Origin: Lumnitzera littorea
Lineage: Eukaryota; Streptophyta; Magnoliopsida; Myrtales; Combretaceae
Length of the DNA stretch: 64,000 nucleotides
Direction: 5' to 3'
Assembly (NCBI GenBank): GCA_024138015.1
Contig: JAMXBB010000007.1
Span: forward strand, 66,656,421 to 66,720,420
Shown here: positions 12,701-24,458 of the stretch, in pieces
How positions within the stretch are numbered: the stretch's first letter is position 1
Layout of the letters: each line of letters begins with the position of its first letter
Notes under the pieces: model-generated
The model's input: only the letters and a program-made list of their open reading frames with translations
Told to the model about the DNA's origin: nothing
The model's database searches: none
Made by a program: the position numbers and the translations under genes

Positions 12701-13874
12701 GCTTAGGGGTTTAATTTGGCCTAAATTAGATTATATGACCTCTGTTTAGGCCCCTTCAAAGCAATATATGTAATTTAATTGCATGTGGTGAGGCATAGGC
12801 TACTTGGCTTAATGGAGAGACACATGCACACATATAAAGGCAACTTGAGTAGGATCCTGTGCCAGTACATTCATGCTCCTTTTTAGACCAACAAAGAAAA
12901 TGTGTAAAAAGGAGCACATTCATGCTCTTTTCTAAACTAACATACTTCTTCTTCTTTTTCTTTTACCTTTAGATCCACCTCCTTGTTCCTTGCACTTTCC
13001 ATCTTAGTTAACTCCCTTTTAATGTTTTTTTTTTCACCCTCTTAACTTTGTAATTTCACCAAATTAGTAGTGAAATTATGAAGTAGACATAGCAAACTTT
13101 GCATTAAATCCAATTTTTCATCCAAATTCAAACATTTATTGGGTCAAAAATCAATTTGAAAAAAAAAAAAAAAAATCTTTAAACGTGCACTTTATCTTTT
13201 TAGTTAATGGAGCTTAGTTCAAGCTCAACATTGATTTTTGAAGCTTCCTCTTTATATTTTAGGCAAAAATAAAACTAGGAAGCTTTGTTAATCATCAATT
13301 ACTCTAACTTTCTATTAAAATCAGTTAAAGCTAGTCAATTGTAGGTATTCCTTCTTCAAATTTACTGCCACGGTTGACATTCTATACTTGAAACAAGCTT
13401 GAATATTATGAATATGGTGTTGCTATTCACTTCCTAGTACCCATCTCCACTCCTTACTCCTTCGAGTTCAACTCTCCATACTCTCTTTAGTCAAAATCAT
13501 CTCTTCCTTCTTTTTAGAATTCTCTAATTCTGGTATTTTTCAAATAAAATCACCACCACCATTAGCTTTCCTAATCTCCTAGCTCTCAAAACATCTAACC
13601 TTGCTCTCTACAACCTCCTTTAATAACTATGATCACTACCTAAGGTTTTCAAAGCCATTGTGCTTAACTTACCCTCTTCCAATATAATATATACAAAATC
13701 ATATAAGATGTCATAAATAATATATTATACATTACAGATTATAATTCCTTGGTTTATTAGTTGATTCTCCACCTATTTATTTGTTTAAGTCTCTTTATGT
13801 TTGTCTTAAGTTCCTCAGTAAGTTATGTGGTAACCTAAGGAGAAGGAAGGCTGATTAGGTTATGTGGTTAATTA
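9720..13874. other. Unassigned AT-rich intergenic region
   Basis: About 4 kb without a supportable gene. The longest open stretch near 11882-12079 overlaps an inverted repeat and has no recognisable motif. The region 11630-11760 (gttgggtccctgtg, gacaccagtacactaggagg) resembles words found in long plant LTRs, so an old LTR scrap is possible. A ~40-bp direct repeat (cattcatgctc...) occurs at about 12869 and 12918. Poly-T and poly-A tracts lie at about 11011 and 13158-13175. Confidence 0.5.
11860..11924. repeat. Perfect 12-bp inverted repeat (hairpin) with 41-bp loop
   Basis: TTAGACTTAGGA at 11860-11871 is exactly complementary to TCCTAAGTCTAA at 11913-11924. Just inside, atggg on the left and cccat on the right extend the pairing with an offset. 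This could be the palindromic end of a small transposon or a foldback; no target duplication was identified. Confidence 0.8.
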
Positions 13875-13879
13875 GGCAA

Positions 13880-14786
13880 TGATAGGAATTAGGGTCCAAA
13901 TATGAGATCCCAAGCATAAGGACTTACTTCTCTAATACGCCAAGCAGTCTAGAAAGACCTCACTTAGAAGAAGATTTGTTCCCCTAAGTTGACCTAATAT
14001 ATCCTTTGCATTACCCCAACCTATTCACTATCTCTTGAGTGGAGGAAGACCCCATTGATACTTCTAATCCCCATCAAAGCTTAATAGTGAACTTGCATAA
14101 TTTCGAGGTATCTGACGTCTAAGCTCAAAATGCACCATTACCAAGCCGACTTGTTGAGCTTAAGTTGCTAAGTGCCTACTTTAGGTCGTATTCCCTAAAC
14201 TCTTAAGCTGTTAACTTGAAGTTGACCAAACTAGCTCAGCTCTACCCTACAACGACTGATCGTTTAGACCATAGAATCGAGAGGTTGACATACATCCTCT
14301 CCTTCTGACAACCATACTATCCTTGTCGGAGATATTCCTTTTCGATTTTTTACTTGATTACCCTTTTGTAATGTGTACTTTTCCTTTTAGGTATGAATCC
14401 TTTTTAGTAATTTGTAGAAACTTAGGACTTGCCTTAATTAGGCACTATAAAGACTCCCATTTCGTAATAGTAGCATCATCAGAATATTGAAAATAGAACT
14501 TTTCCCTTTTTTGAGCTAAGTATCCCTTACTTGCTCTCTTTACTCTTATTTAGGCCATTTGAGTGTGGACAAGTAGTGAATGACCTCTAGCCATACTTAT
14601 GCATAATATTAAGTATGACTTGAGCTTATGTGAAGCGTTAGTGCATCATATCCTATGTTGATGCATGAGAACCTCTACTCTACTTTCGACCTTCCATTTG
14701 TTCTTTTAAGCCATCTTGTAGTTTGAACCCATTTGTTCATGTGATACCATTGCTCATGTATCAATCCATGATAGTGCTCCATATCA
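13880..14786 (+). repeat. Element C 5' LTR
   Basis: This 907-bp LTR runs from TGATAGGAATTAGGG to catatCA and is homologous to 23556-24453. It contains a TATA-like ctataaag at 14445-14452, and the first 60 bases retain the pol-tail coding pattern. The copies differ by many substitutions and small indels along their length, so the insertion is old. Confidence 0.92.
14445..14452 (+). promoter_or_regulatory. TATA box in element C 5' LTR
   Basis: ctataaag lies about 335 bases before the LTR end. The 3' LTR has attataataaatac at the corresponding place, so the box has decayed differently in the two copies. Confidence 0.5.
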
Positions 14787-14789
14787 TCT

Positions 14790-14805
14790 TGGTATCAAAG
14801 CTTGG
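14790..14805 (+). promoter_or_regulatory. Primer-binding site of element C (tRNA-iMet type)
   Basis: TGGTATCAAAGCTTGG starts three bases after the LTR. It matches the common plant iMet-type PBS TGGTATCAGAGC at all but one of the first twelve positions. It sets the element orientation as plus and confirms the LTR boundary at 14786. Confidence 0.9.
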
Positions 14806-15161
14806 CTACGTTTGGATAAGTTTATAATATCTTGAGTTCTTGATTGTACCACTATGGGTGTATTGTGTGTGTAGTTAGTTGATTAAGACTTAAGATTGTT
14901 AAGGAGGTTATGAGTAGCTGTAGTAAGTGTTGGAGAAGTGTTCTATGTTAAGGAAGCCATTATTTTATTTTCCCTTGTTTCATTACTTACTAAACAAAGT
15001 GTGTGGGTTTTGGGGTTGTAACTATATTGAGCATTGTTGTTACTTTATTAAGCATTGTTGTTGTTGTTCTAGTAGTACTTGAAGTGTAGGACATTGAGTT
15101 GATTATTTGAGGAGAGTCTTTGAAGTGAGGATTAGCTATTAATATATCAAAATATTCAACA

Positions 15162-18100
15162 ATGTCAGATTATAATGTGTAAGGAACTCTCAGAAACCAA
15201 GAGAGTGGTGCTCATAATGTGCTTGGACAACAAGGAAGTTATATACCCCAATTTGCAAATGAGAGATTAGATAGACTCACCGACCTAGTGACTATCTTAG
15301 TGATTGCCATAAATGAGGATAGGCAACAAGAAAGAGATGCCTTGAATAGAGGCTAACTGAATGAGTTGCTTGAGAGAGGTAATGGATTACCTAGCTAAGC
15401 TAATTTCCCAATTCAACAACCATGAGTTAGAGGAATGGACAAAATAGCCCAATGAAGGCTTGTATTGAAGGAAGCAGAAGAAGTAGATGAGGAGCTAGGT
15501 GAAGAAGAAGAAGAACATTATGAACTCAAAGAGAGAAATGTATGAGCTCCTAGAGTAAAGGGGCTGGGGCTGCAAATCTCGAGCTTCTTTGGTATTGGTA
15601 ATGTTGAAGACTACCTATATTAGGTTAATAAGATAGAGAAATAGTTTGAGTGCCATGAAGTTCTTGAGAATGTTAAAGTGAGACTTGTTATCCTAGAATC
15701 CAAAATATATGTCGCTCTGTAGTAGAGAAACTTGTAAGCCACCCAATGATGAGAAGGAGAGATAGAAGTTAGAGATTGGGAAGAAATGAGGAGAGTAATG
15801 AAATGGAGATTTGTTTCGAGTTACCATTTGCAGGATACATTAAAAAGGTTACTAGAATTGAGGCAAGGAGGATCAAGTATTGATACTTATGTGAAAAGTT
15901 CCATATGTTGATGATTCAATGCAAAGTTGTAGAGTTAGAAGATTAAACTATCTCTAGATTCATTAGTAGGTTAAAGCATGAAATATGTGATATTCTTGAA
16001 ACCAGAGATATTGAATCCTTAGATGAGGCAATCCGAGAAGCTCAAAGGATAGAGCAATGATGAATGGGTAGATTCTAAGCTTTTGTTAGTTGGCATGTCC
16101 CTAGTTGACTTGTTCCAAGTAAACCTATGTAATCAGAATCTAGTAAGAGTAGTGATGCCTGACCTGTTTCAACTACCCAAGCAGAAGAGAAAGAAGTTCT
16201 TAAGAAGTTTGAGAAAGGATAAAGTTTAGGTTGAAAGATGAGAGAGGTAAAGTGCTTCAATTGTCAAAGGTTCAAATACATGGTAGCCGAGTGCTCGAAC
16301 AAAAGGATCATGATGATTAAGGGAGAAAAGCCAACCATTGAAGTCAATAGTACCAACGGGGAAGTTGAATAGTTGAAGGAATCTAGACAAGTTGACCAGT
16401 TCGAGGAGGAGGAGGTTATTTACAGTGAGAGGGTAACTTCATGCCCATAACTGTAGTACTAAGGCGAGTTATGAGTGTGAGCCTAATGGTTGAGGATGAA
16501 AAGTGCGAGAACTTATTCCATATCGGTTGTAAGGTTCATAGGGTGTTGTGTGCTCTTATTGTCGATAGTGGCAGCTACACCAATACAGCATTTACTTTTA
16601 TGGTCTAGTAATTGAAGTTGTCGACCATACCCCACCTCAAGCCTTATAAGCTGCATTGGCTTAGTGAAAAAGGAGCCTTGTAGGTAACCAAGCAAGTGGC
16701 AATGCCAATCTACGAAGGGAAATACCATGATGAAGTTCTTTGTAGTGTACTACCATGAGCGCTTCACATATTCTTCTTGGATGACTGTGGTTGTATGACC
16801 GATAAATGATCTATGACGAAAAGAAGAACACTTGCTCTTTTGAACATGAGGGAAGCAAGGTGAGATTGAACCCTATGTTTATTGAACAAGTCAAGACTAC
16901 GTAGACATAGCTCAACTAAGCCTTAAAGAAGGAAGCCGTAGTGATAACACATGTTGAACTTGCAAGATAGATGAAGCTTAAAGAGCTAACCTATCTATTG
17001 GTCAAAAGGATGCTTGAAATGAGGGGTATGAATGTTGAGCTACCCCCTAAGGTGAAAGACCTATTGGGAGAGTTTACTAACTTGTTTCCTGATGAACTAC
17101 CAGAAGGTTTGCCTCTGATCAAAAGGATCGAGCATTCAATAGATGTATAGCCTGGAGCTGTATTACTAAACAAGCCTACATATAGGTTGAATCTTGAATA
17201 AGTTGTAGAACTCTCAAGGCAAGTGAATGAGCTAATGAGAAGAGGATATGTAAGAGAGTCCTTAAGCCTATGTGTTGTCTTAGCCTTATTGGTACCAAAG
17301 AAAGATGGCGTATGGCATATGCATATGGACAACTACGTAATTAGCTGTATTACTACCTAGAATAAGTACCCCATACCTTGACTTGATGACATACTTAATG
17401 AGCTGAATGGAGCAAAGATCTTCTCTAAGATTGATCTCAAATTTGGATATCATCATATCATAATCCAGGAAGGAGATGAGTTGAAAATTGCATTCAAGAC
17501 TCACCATATATTATATGAGTGGCTAGTTATGCCATTCAGACTATCAAATGCACTGAGTACATTTATAAGGTTGATGAACCATGTGCTTAGAGAATTGATT
17601 GGAAAGTTTGTTGTTGTTTACTTTGATGATATCCTTGTTTATAACCTTGACTTAGAGACATAATGTGAGAATCTTTAAGCTGTCTTTGATAAGCTTCGAG
17701 TTGAAAAACTATATGCCAACCTAAAGAAATGTGACTTTTACCAACCAAAGGTGATCTTCTTAGGATTTGTTGTGAGTGGAGGTGGCATATGAGTTGATGA
17801 AGAGAAAGTGAAGGCAATTATTGAATGGCCAATACTGACCTAATCTACTGATGTGCAAAGCTTTTATGGCCTACCATTCTTTTACTGTTGTTTCATAGGG
17901 AATTTCAGTACTATTGTAGCCCCACTTACCGAACTATAAAAGAAAAACATTAAATTCCGATAGGGAGAAAAGGAATGATTAAGTTTTGAAGAGGTGAAGA
18001 GGAAATTGACTACTGCCCCTGTCTTAGCACTTTCAAGCTTTGACAAAGTGTTTGAAGTAGATTGCGATGCATCTTAATTAGGTATAGGTGTTGTGTTCAT

Positions 18101-18326
18101 GTAAGAAGGTCAACTTATTGCCTTATTTGGTAAAAAGCTTTGTAAAGTAGAACTCAACTATTCTATGTATGATAAGAAGTTCTATTACTTAATCTGAGCT
18201 TTAACTGTTTAGAAGCATTACCTGTTGCTTAAGGAATTTGTGATCTACAAGCATTTAAAGAGTAAGCCAAAATTGTCCAAGAGATAGGTTAAATGGATTG
18301 AGTTCATGGGGGGATTTTCTTATGAA
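15162..18326 (+). pseudogene. Element C gag-pol, 5' part (gag, protease, RT, partial RNase H)
   Basis: The start is ATG at 15162 (MSDYNV then a stop). Gag extends to about 16350 and includes an acidic run of E residues near 15485-15515. Its zinc knuckle has C-x2-C and the final C, but the histidine is Y (CFNCQRFKYMVAEC, near 16252). The protease keeps D-S-G (VDSGSYTNTA, near 16562). The RT at about 17070-17800 includes LDDILNELNGAKIF and the catalytic YFDD (VVVYFDDILVY, about 17608-17640). RNase H begins near 18045 with VDCDAS, but the second acidic residue is K in MYDKKF and the domain is cut at about 18322. Frame is interrupted by many TAG/TAA codons. At 18322-18326 the frame passes into element B gag. 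Confidence 0.9.
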
Positions 18327-21300
18327 CACTTAGAGTGGGAAGATAAGATTGAGAAAGTATTTGAATGTTATGGGTATGAGGATGCGGTCAAAGCTTAACT
18401 TGCTACGTTAGAGTTTACTGGGTATGCTATCATGTGGTGGAACAATCTGAATGCCGCACAAGTAAGAGATGGAAGACGAGACGTTATAACTTAGGATGAG
18501 ATGAGAAGGTTGTTAAGAGGAAAATTTATGCTCGAGACTTACCTCCAAGATACGTTTGCAAAGTTACAGGAGCTTCGCTAAGGAAGCCAATCTATTGATG
18601 ACTACATAAGAAAGTTCCAGATGTTAATGATTCAAGCCAATGTAGAAGAACTAGAGGCCCATACTGTGTTGAGGTTTATTTCTGGACTTAAGTATGAGAT
18701 TCGCAATACCGTGGAAGTACATATGTTTTATATGTTGAAAGAGGCCATCAAGATAGCATAAAGGGTCGAAATGTAGAGGAGAAGTGTTCCGAGTTAACCT
18801 AGGCCGACACTCTTGCGAGTCCTAATACTGCGTTGACCTATATAAGCTGAGCTAAGAAGGATATATAAGGTTAAGGAAAGGAATGACCAATCTGAAGATA
18901 GCTGAGGAAATTAGCAAGGCTGAGCTGATCATCTAGGTCCAGCCGAGAGTTGGCCGACCTAAAGGACATATGAGAAAGGGCAGACCTTTGGATGAAAGAC
19001 TAGTAAGGTGAAGTGCTTTAAATGTCTAAGCTTCGAACATATGGCCGTTGAATGTTCAAGTTGATGCATCATGGTGCTTTGAGGGGATGTAGTGGATAGC
19101 ACTAACGAGAGTGAGCTTGAGAAGGAAGAAGATGTTGGAAAACCTAAGGCTGAAGAGGAAGAGGAGACTTATGTTTTTACTGACTAGGGAGAAGTGATGA
19201 GCCTAGTCTTAAGGTGAGTACTGAGTTCCTTGCCGAACTCTGAAGAGGATCAGAGGGAGAATTTGTTCCATACTAAGTGTATCATCAAAGGCCAACTATG
19301 TACGATCATAGTGGATGGAGAAAGTTGTACTAATGCGGTTACGCAATCTTTTGTACAAAGGTTGGGTTTATCGACCTCAAAGCATCTTCGACCTTATAAG
19401 CTGCATTGACATCATGATAAGGGTGCTTTACACGTGACTAAACAAGTGATTGTGTCATTCAGTGTCGGAAATGTATACAGGGACGAAGTAGTATGCAATG
19501 TCATCCTTATGGGAGCTTCACATCTACTGCTTGGACGACCTTAGTTGTTCGACCAATGTGTTACGTACAACGGTTATAAGAACACCTATGCCTTTATTAA
19601 GGATGGAAGGAGGATAGTGTTGCAACCCCTAACCTTGTCCCAAGTAAACAAAACCCATAGTCATCAGCTCACCCGAGCTAGTAAGAAGAAAGCCTTGGTG
19701 ACTGATGAACCAAGGTTCTTGTTGGTTAGAAGATCGATGGAGATGTGGGAATTGCAAGATGTCCCAAAAGAAATCCGAAGCTTGTTAAATGAGTTTTTCG
19801 ACCTTTTTCTAGAAGAACTACCACCAGCTCGAAGCATAGAGTACTATATTGATCTGTAGCCAGATGCTGCCCTACTAAATCGACTTGCGTATGGAATGAA
19901 CTCTAAGTAGGCTGCTAAGCTGAAAAGACAGGTGGACGAACTCATTGAGCGAGAATATGTGAAGGAGAGCATGAGCCCTTGTGTTGTACCAACTCTGTTC
20001 GTTCCGAAAAAGGATGGTTCACGGCGCATGTGCATTGACAATCGAGCAATCAACCGAATTACTATCAAGTATAGATACCCGATACCAAGGCTCGATGATA
20101 TCTTATATGAGCTTCATGGTGCTAAAATATTTTTGAAGATTGATCTACAGAGTAATTACCACCAAATTCACATGAGGTCAGGTGATGAATGGAAGACTGC
20201 CTGTAAGACTAAGCATGGACTCTACGAATGGTTGGTTATGTTGTTCGAACTTACTAATGCACCAAGCATGTTCATGAGATTAATGAACCATGTAATGCAG
20301 CCCCTAATTGGAAGATGTGTGGTCATGTACTTTGATGATATATTGGTATACGATGCCGACATGAACGACTATGTTCAACATCTTCATGACATATTTAACA
20401 TTTTGCGAACCAAGAAGTTGTATGTGAATGTAAGGAAATGCATGTTTTGCTATAGAGAAGTGATATTCCTAGGGTTTGTAGTGTCAGGGGAAGGAATTTG
20501 AGCAGATGAAGAGAAGATTCGAGTTGTTCTAAAATGGCTGGTGTCGAAGAATATCACTAAGGTCTAAAGTTTCCATGGCTTAACTTCTTTCTATAGGTGA
20601 TTTATTAAGGACTTTAGTACTATAGTCACCCCATTGACTGAGTTGACAAAGAAGAGTGAAGGATTTAGGTGGAATGATTGAGATGAACAGAGCTTTAGAG
20701 AGATTAAGGAAAAACTCACCTTAGCACCTGTCCTATTACTACTAAATTTTGATAAACCCTTCGAATTAGAATGTGATTTGTCGGGGTTGGAATTGGTGCT
20801 GTCCTAATGCAGGAGCAACGACTCGTCGCCTACCACAGTAAGAAATTGAGTGGCCCTACCCTGAACTATTCTATATACAAGAAGGAGTTATACTCCCTTT
20901 TCCGAGTTCTCACTGTTTGGTAACATTATTTGCTACCACGAGAGTTTGTTACCTACACTGATTACGAATCATTAAAGCATCTTAAATGTAAAAAAAAACT
21001 CTGAAAGAGACAAGCCAAGTGGTTACAGTTTATGGAGGAGTTCTTGTACATCATTCGGCATAAGAAGGGAAATGTAAATGTGGTCGCTAACGCTTTATCA
21101 CGATGGCAAACTTTACTGACCACTTTGTAGGCAAAACTATTGGGATTTTCACTCCTCACTGAGTAGTATGTGGCTGACCCTTACTTTGGTTCCGTTGTTC
21201 AACAATGCCAAGAAGGCGTAGTAGTTGGAGGATATTATCTTAAGGACGGCTATCTATTTAAGGACCCTAGGTTATGTATTTCGAATTGCTCCATGCATGA

Positions 21301-22509
21301 GCTATTGATCAGAGAAGCTCATAGTAGAGGATTATTTGGTCATTTCGAGGAGACCAATACAACCAACTTGTTAAAAGAAAACTTTTATTGGCTTTGTTTA
21401 GCCAAGGATGTCCATAAGACAGTCAGTAGTTGTGAAGTGTACAAGCATGCTAGGGGGAAGAGAGAACCCCATGGAGAGTACATGCTATTGCCAACACCCA
21501 CTTTACCTTAGGCCGACCTTAGCATGGACTTGTCTTAGGGTTGCCCCGGACATGTAGAGGGAAAGATTCTATTTTTGTTTTAGTGGTCCGCTTTAACATG
21601 ATGGTACACTTCATTCTATGCCATCGGACTAACAATGCTATATATATTGTTGATTTGTTTTTATAAGAGGTCATCCGACTACATGGAGTATCGAAAACTA
21701 TTGCCTTAGATTGGGACACAAAATTTTTGAGCTATTTTTGGAAGACTCTTTGGAGAAGACTTGGAACTAAGCTTGTATTCAGCTCCAATAACCACTTTCA
21801 GACTAATGGCCAGACTGAAGTGGTAAATAGGTCGTTAGGTAATCTGCTTAGAGTTGTTATGGGAAAGAACTTGTGAGATTGGGATCTATGCTTACCAATT
21901 GTGGAGTTCGCATACAACCAAATTGTCCATAGCATTATTGAGAAGACCTCAGTCAAAGGTCATCTATGACCTTAACCCTACCATTCCCCTAGATATGATC
22001 GGTACCCCAATAGCTATTGAAGATAGTTAATCCAGAGTGGACCAAGCTCAAGAATTGCATGAGCTACGCAAGTCTATAACTAGGAAGATCACTAAGTTCA
22101 ATCAAAGGCAGTATGAAATTGGAAGCCGAAGTCGCCAAACTATTTCTTTCCACCTAGGAGACTTAGTATGGATACATCTCAGTCGAGAACGATTCCCACA
22201 CTTGAGATAAAACAAACTATCTCCTCGAGCTGATGGACTGTTTAAGGTCTTGAAGAAAATTAACCGCAACACTTACCAAATCGAGTCACCTGATGACTCT
22301 GGAGTTTCTTGCACCTTCAATGTGTTCAATTTAATCCATCACCAACCAATAGAAGGAGACCCTGCAAGCACCCCAAAAGAAAGAGCAAAGACTACTCCAG
22401 ATTTGAAGACAAATCTTTCTGACCCCTAGGCAGATAATAGGAATCAACCTCTCGACCAATCATGCATAGCTGAGCTAAAAGACTCCAAGGACTTGCTCGA
22501 AGGAAACTA
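18322..22509 (+). pseudogene. Element B gag-pol (nested, same family as A)
   Basis: It covers gag from roughly codon 155 onward, then protease, RT, RNase H and integrase in gypsy order. Gag keeps an intact CCHC knuckle (CFKCLSFEHMAVEC, about 19011-19052). The protease motif has decayed (VDGESCTN for D-S-G-S-C-T-N, near 19312). RT is the best-preserved part, open at 19932-20501 with VMYFDDILVY near 20320-20352. RNase H follows with a one-base shift near 20780. The integrase (about 21260-22400) retains its first histidines and the glutamate in NGQTEVVNRSL, but one zinc cysteine is lost (SCEVYKHAR). A GPY/F-like C-terminal domain lies near 22150-22340, and the frame runs 75 bases into the 3' LTR to TAG at 22507-22509. 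Confidence 0.92.
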
Positions 22510-23291
22510 GCTCTAGGCCATAGTTGAGATAGGGATTCTTATCCAAAGCTGATCTCATATCGACTTGACTATTAGATCCTTACATGTGTCATATCTACCG
22601 CAGCAACACTTTATCCCAAGAGATAGCTTAAGAGTAACCGAGACGAGCTCTTGATTTAACTACGAGCTCCCGATCTGACTACAAGCACTTGACCCCAAAT
22701 CAAGTTGACCTCTCTTTAGAAGAACTAATTGGTCCCCGACCTAGTCCACATCAGGTTGGCCCCTGACCATAAGCGTTACTTTGTTTTCGCTTACCTTGTA
22801 CCATATTTCTCCCATCCAGACACTAGGTGACACTTGTCTTCTGATATAGTATTCTAAAATGATTCTTTCCTTTTCACACTGAATATTTTTTGTCTCTTTT
22901 ACCCTTTTTAGTATGTCTTATGTAACTTAGTTGTAAAATACCCTTTTTTGTCTTTTCATATATGTAAAGTAACCCTAGTAGACAGGTATATAAACCCTTA
23001 CTTTCTTGAATGCGGACAATCATCTCTTTAATACAGAAATTATTTCTTTGAGCAACCTTAGTGTTCTCATTATCATTTAACTCTTATCTATTACCTTTAG
23101 TAAGGAGTAATGGCTAGTGACCCTTTAGTTTAGACTGGTAAGTCATATCCGGCGAATTATAGGCCGAGTAGGATTGAGTGATGTGTCATATCCATTCAGT
23201 AGTTGCCCGGACTTTTCTAACCCTTTTCCTATTTGTATTGGTTTGCTTCATTGTGGTGCCTCTCTATATATTCAACCCTGGAGACGCATCA
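22435..23291 (+). repeat. Element B 3' LTR
   Basis: This LTR of about 857 bp is homologous to the element A LTR. It starts at taatagg (TG changed to TA) after a short purine-poor PPT region and ends gagacgcatCA at 23291. The core promoter is ggtatataaaccc. Element C coding sequence resumes at the very next bases. No matching 5' LTR exists upstream of B. Confidence 0.9.
22984..22997 (+). promoter_or_regulatory. TATA box in element B LTR
   Basis: aggtatataaaccc is conserved between the B LTR and the LTR-like insert K, and in a weaker form in A. It is the probable transcription start region of the family. Confidence 0.55.
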
Positions 23292-23619
23292 GTTCCAGTT
23301 CAGAGATTTGGTGTGGATTTACCTTAACAAGGATAGGTTCCTTAACCTAAGGAAGGACTAATTGTCACAATAAGCATATGGACCTTTCAAGGCAATTGAG
23401 AAGATCAACCCTAATGCCTATATGGTAGACTTACCTAAAGAATATGGAGTCTTTGATGCTTTTAATGTTACTGACCTTTATCCATGTTTCCCGGATGATG
23501 AGCTACCTAAATTTGACCAGGATTTGATCCTAAATCTCAAACAACATGGAGGGAATGATAGGAATCAGGGTCCAATCATGAGATCCCGAGCACGAGGACT
23601 TACTTCTCTAGTACGCTAA
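23292..23619 (+). pseudogene. Element C integrase C-terminal domain and LTR-encoded tail
   Basis: Immediately after the B LTR, the frame reads FQFRDLVWIYLNKDRF, then INPNAYMVDLPKEYGVFDAF and NVTDLYPCFP. This is the GPY/F-type integrase end of a gypsy element. It continues through the PPT (ggaggga, 23548-23554) into the 3' LTR as DRNQGPIMRSRARGL and stops at 23617-23619. Only two stops occur in the part before 23400. It belongs to element C, because C's own LTR follows. The first ATG-initiated open frame, at 23422, is not a real start. Confidence 0.85.
23543..23555 (+). promoter_or_regulatory. Polypurine tract of element C
   Basis: aacatggagggaa directly precedes the TG of the 3' LTR, the usual position of the plus-strand priming site. 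It also encodes part of the pol frame. Confidence 0.6.
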
Positions 23620-24453
23620 GCTATCTAGAAAGACCTCACTTTAGAAGAAGAGCTGTTCTTCTCGGTAAGCCTAATATATCCTCTATGTTACCCCAACCTA
23701 TTCACTATCTCCTAAATGAAGGGAGACCCATTGATACTATCAGTCTCCACTAGAGCCATGTAGTGAACCTAAATAATTTTGATGTGGCTGACGTTTGAGC
23801 TTAAACTATACCAATACCAAGTCGACCTGTTTAGCTTAAGCTACTAAGTTCCAACTTTAGATTGTGTTCCTTAAACTCTCAAACTACTGACATAAACCTT
23901 ACTAGACCAGCTCAACTCTACCTTGCAACGACTAACCATTTAGACAACAAAATTAAGAGGTTGACATGCGTCCTCCCTCTCTAACAACTATACTATTCTT
24001 GCAAGAGATATTCCTTTTCGATTGTTTACTGAATTACCCTTTTGTAATGTGTACTTTTCCTTTTTCAGTAGGAATCCTTTTCAATAATTTGTAGAAACCT
24101 AAGACTTGCCCTACTTAGTCATTATAATAAATACTCCCACATCATTAGAATATTGAAAATAGAAATTTCCCCCTTTTTTGAGCTAATTATCCCCTACTTA
24201 CTCTCCCTACTCTTATCTAGGCCATTTGAGTGTGGGCTAGTGGTGAATGACCTCTAGCCATACTTGTGCATAATATCAAGTGTGACCCGAGCTTGTATGA
24301 GGTATTGGTGCATCATATCCTATGTAAGTGCATGAGAACCCTTACTCTACCTTCGACCTTCTATTTGTTCTTTTGAGCCATCTTGTGGTTTGAACCTATT
24401 TGTTCGGGTAATACCACTGTTCGTATATCCATCTATGATAGTGCATCATATCA
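23556..24453 (+). repeat. Element C 3' LTR
   Basis: This 898-bp copy is homologous to 13880-14786 and runs from TGATAGGAATCAGGG to gcatcatatCA. It is followed by GGCAT, the probable second copy of the target duplication. Confidence 0.92.
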
Positions 24454-24458
24454 GGCAT

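Larger units (their letters stand above)
13875..24458 (+). mobile_element. Element C: Ty3/gypsy LTR retrotransposon containing nested element B
   Basis: It is bounded by direct LTRs that both start TGATAGGAAT and end CATATCA, with a near-perfect 5-bp target duplication: GGCAA at 13875-13879 and GGCAT at 24454-24458. It contains a PBS, gag, protease, RT, part of RNase H, then element B, then the C-terminal integrase domain and the 3' LTR. Without B the element is about 5.6 kb. It lacks the end of RNase H and the integrase zinc finger and catalytic core, which were lost at the B junction, so it cannot be autonomous. Confidence 0.92.
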
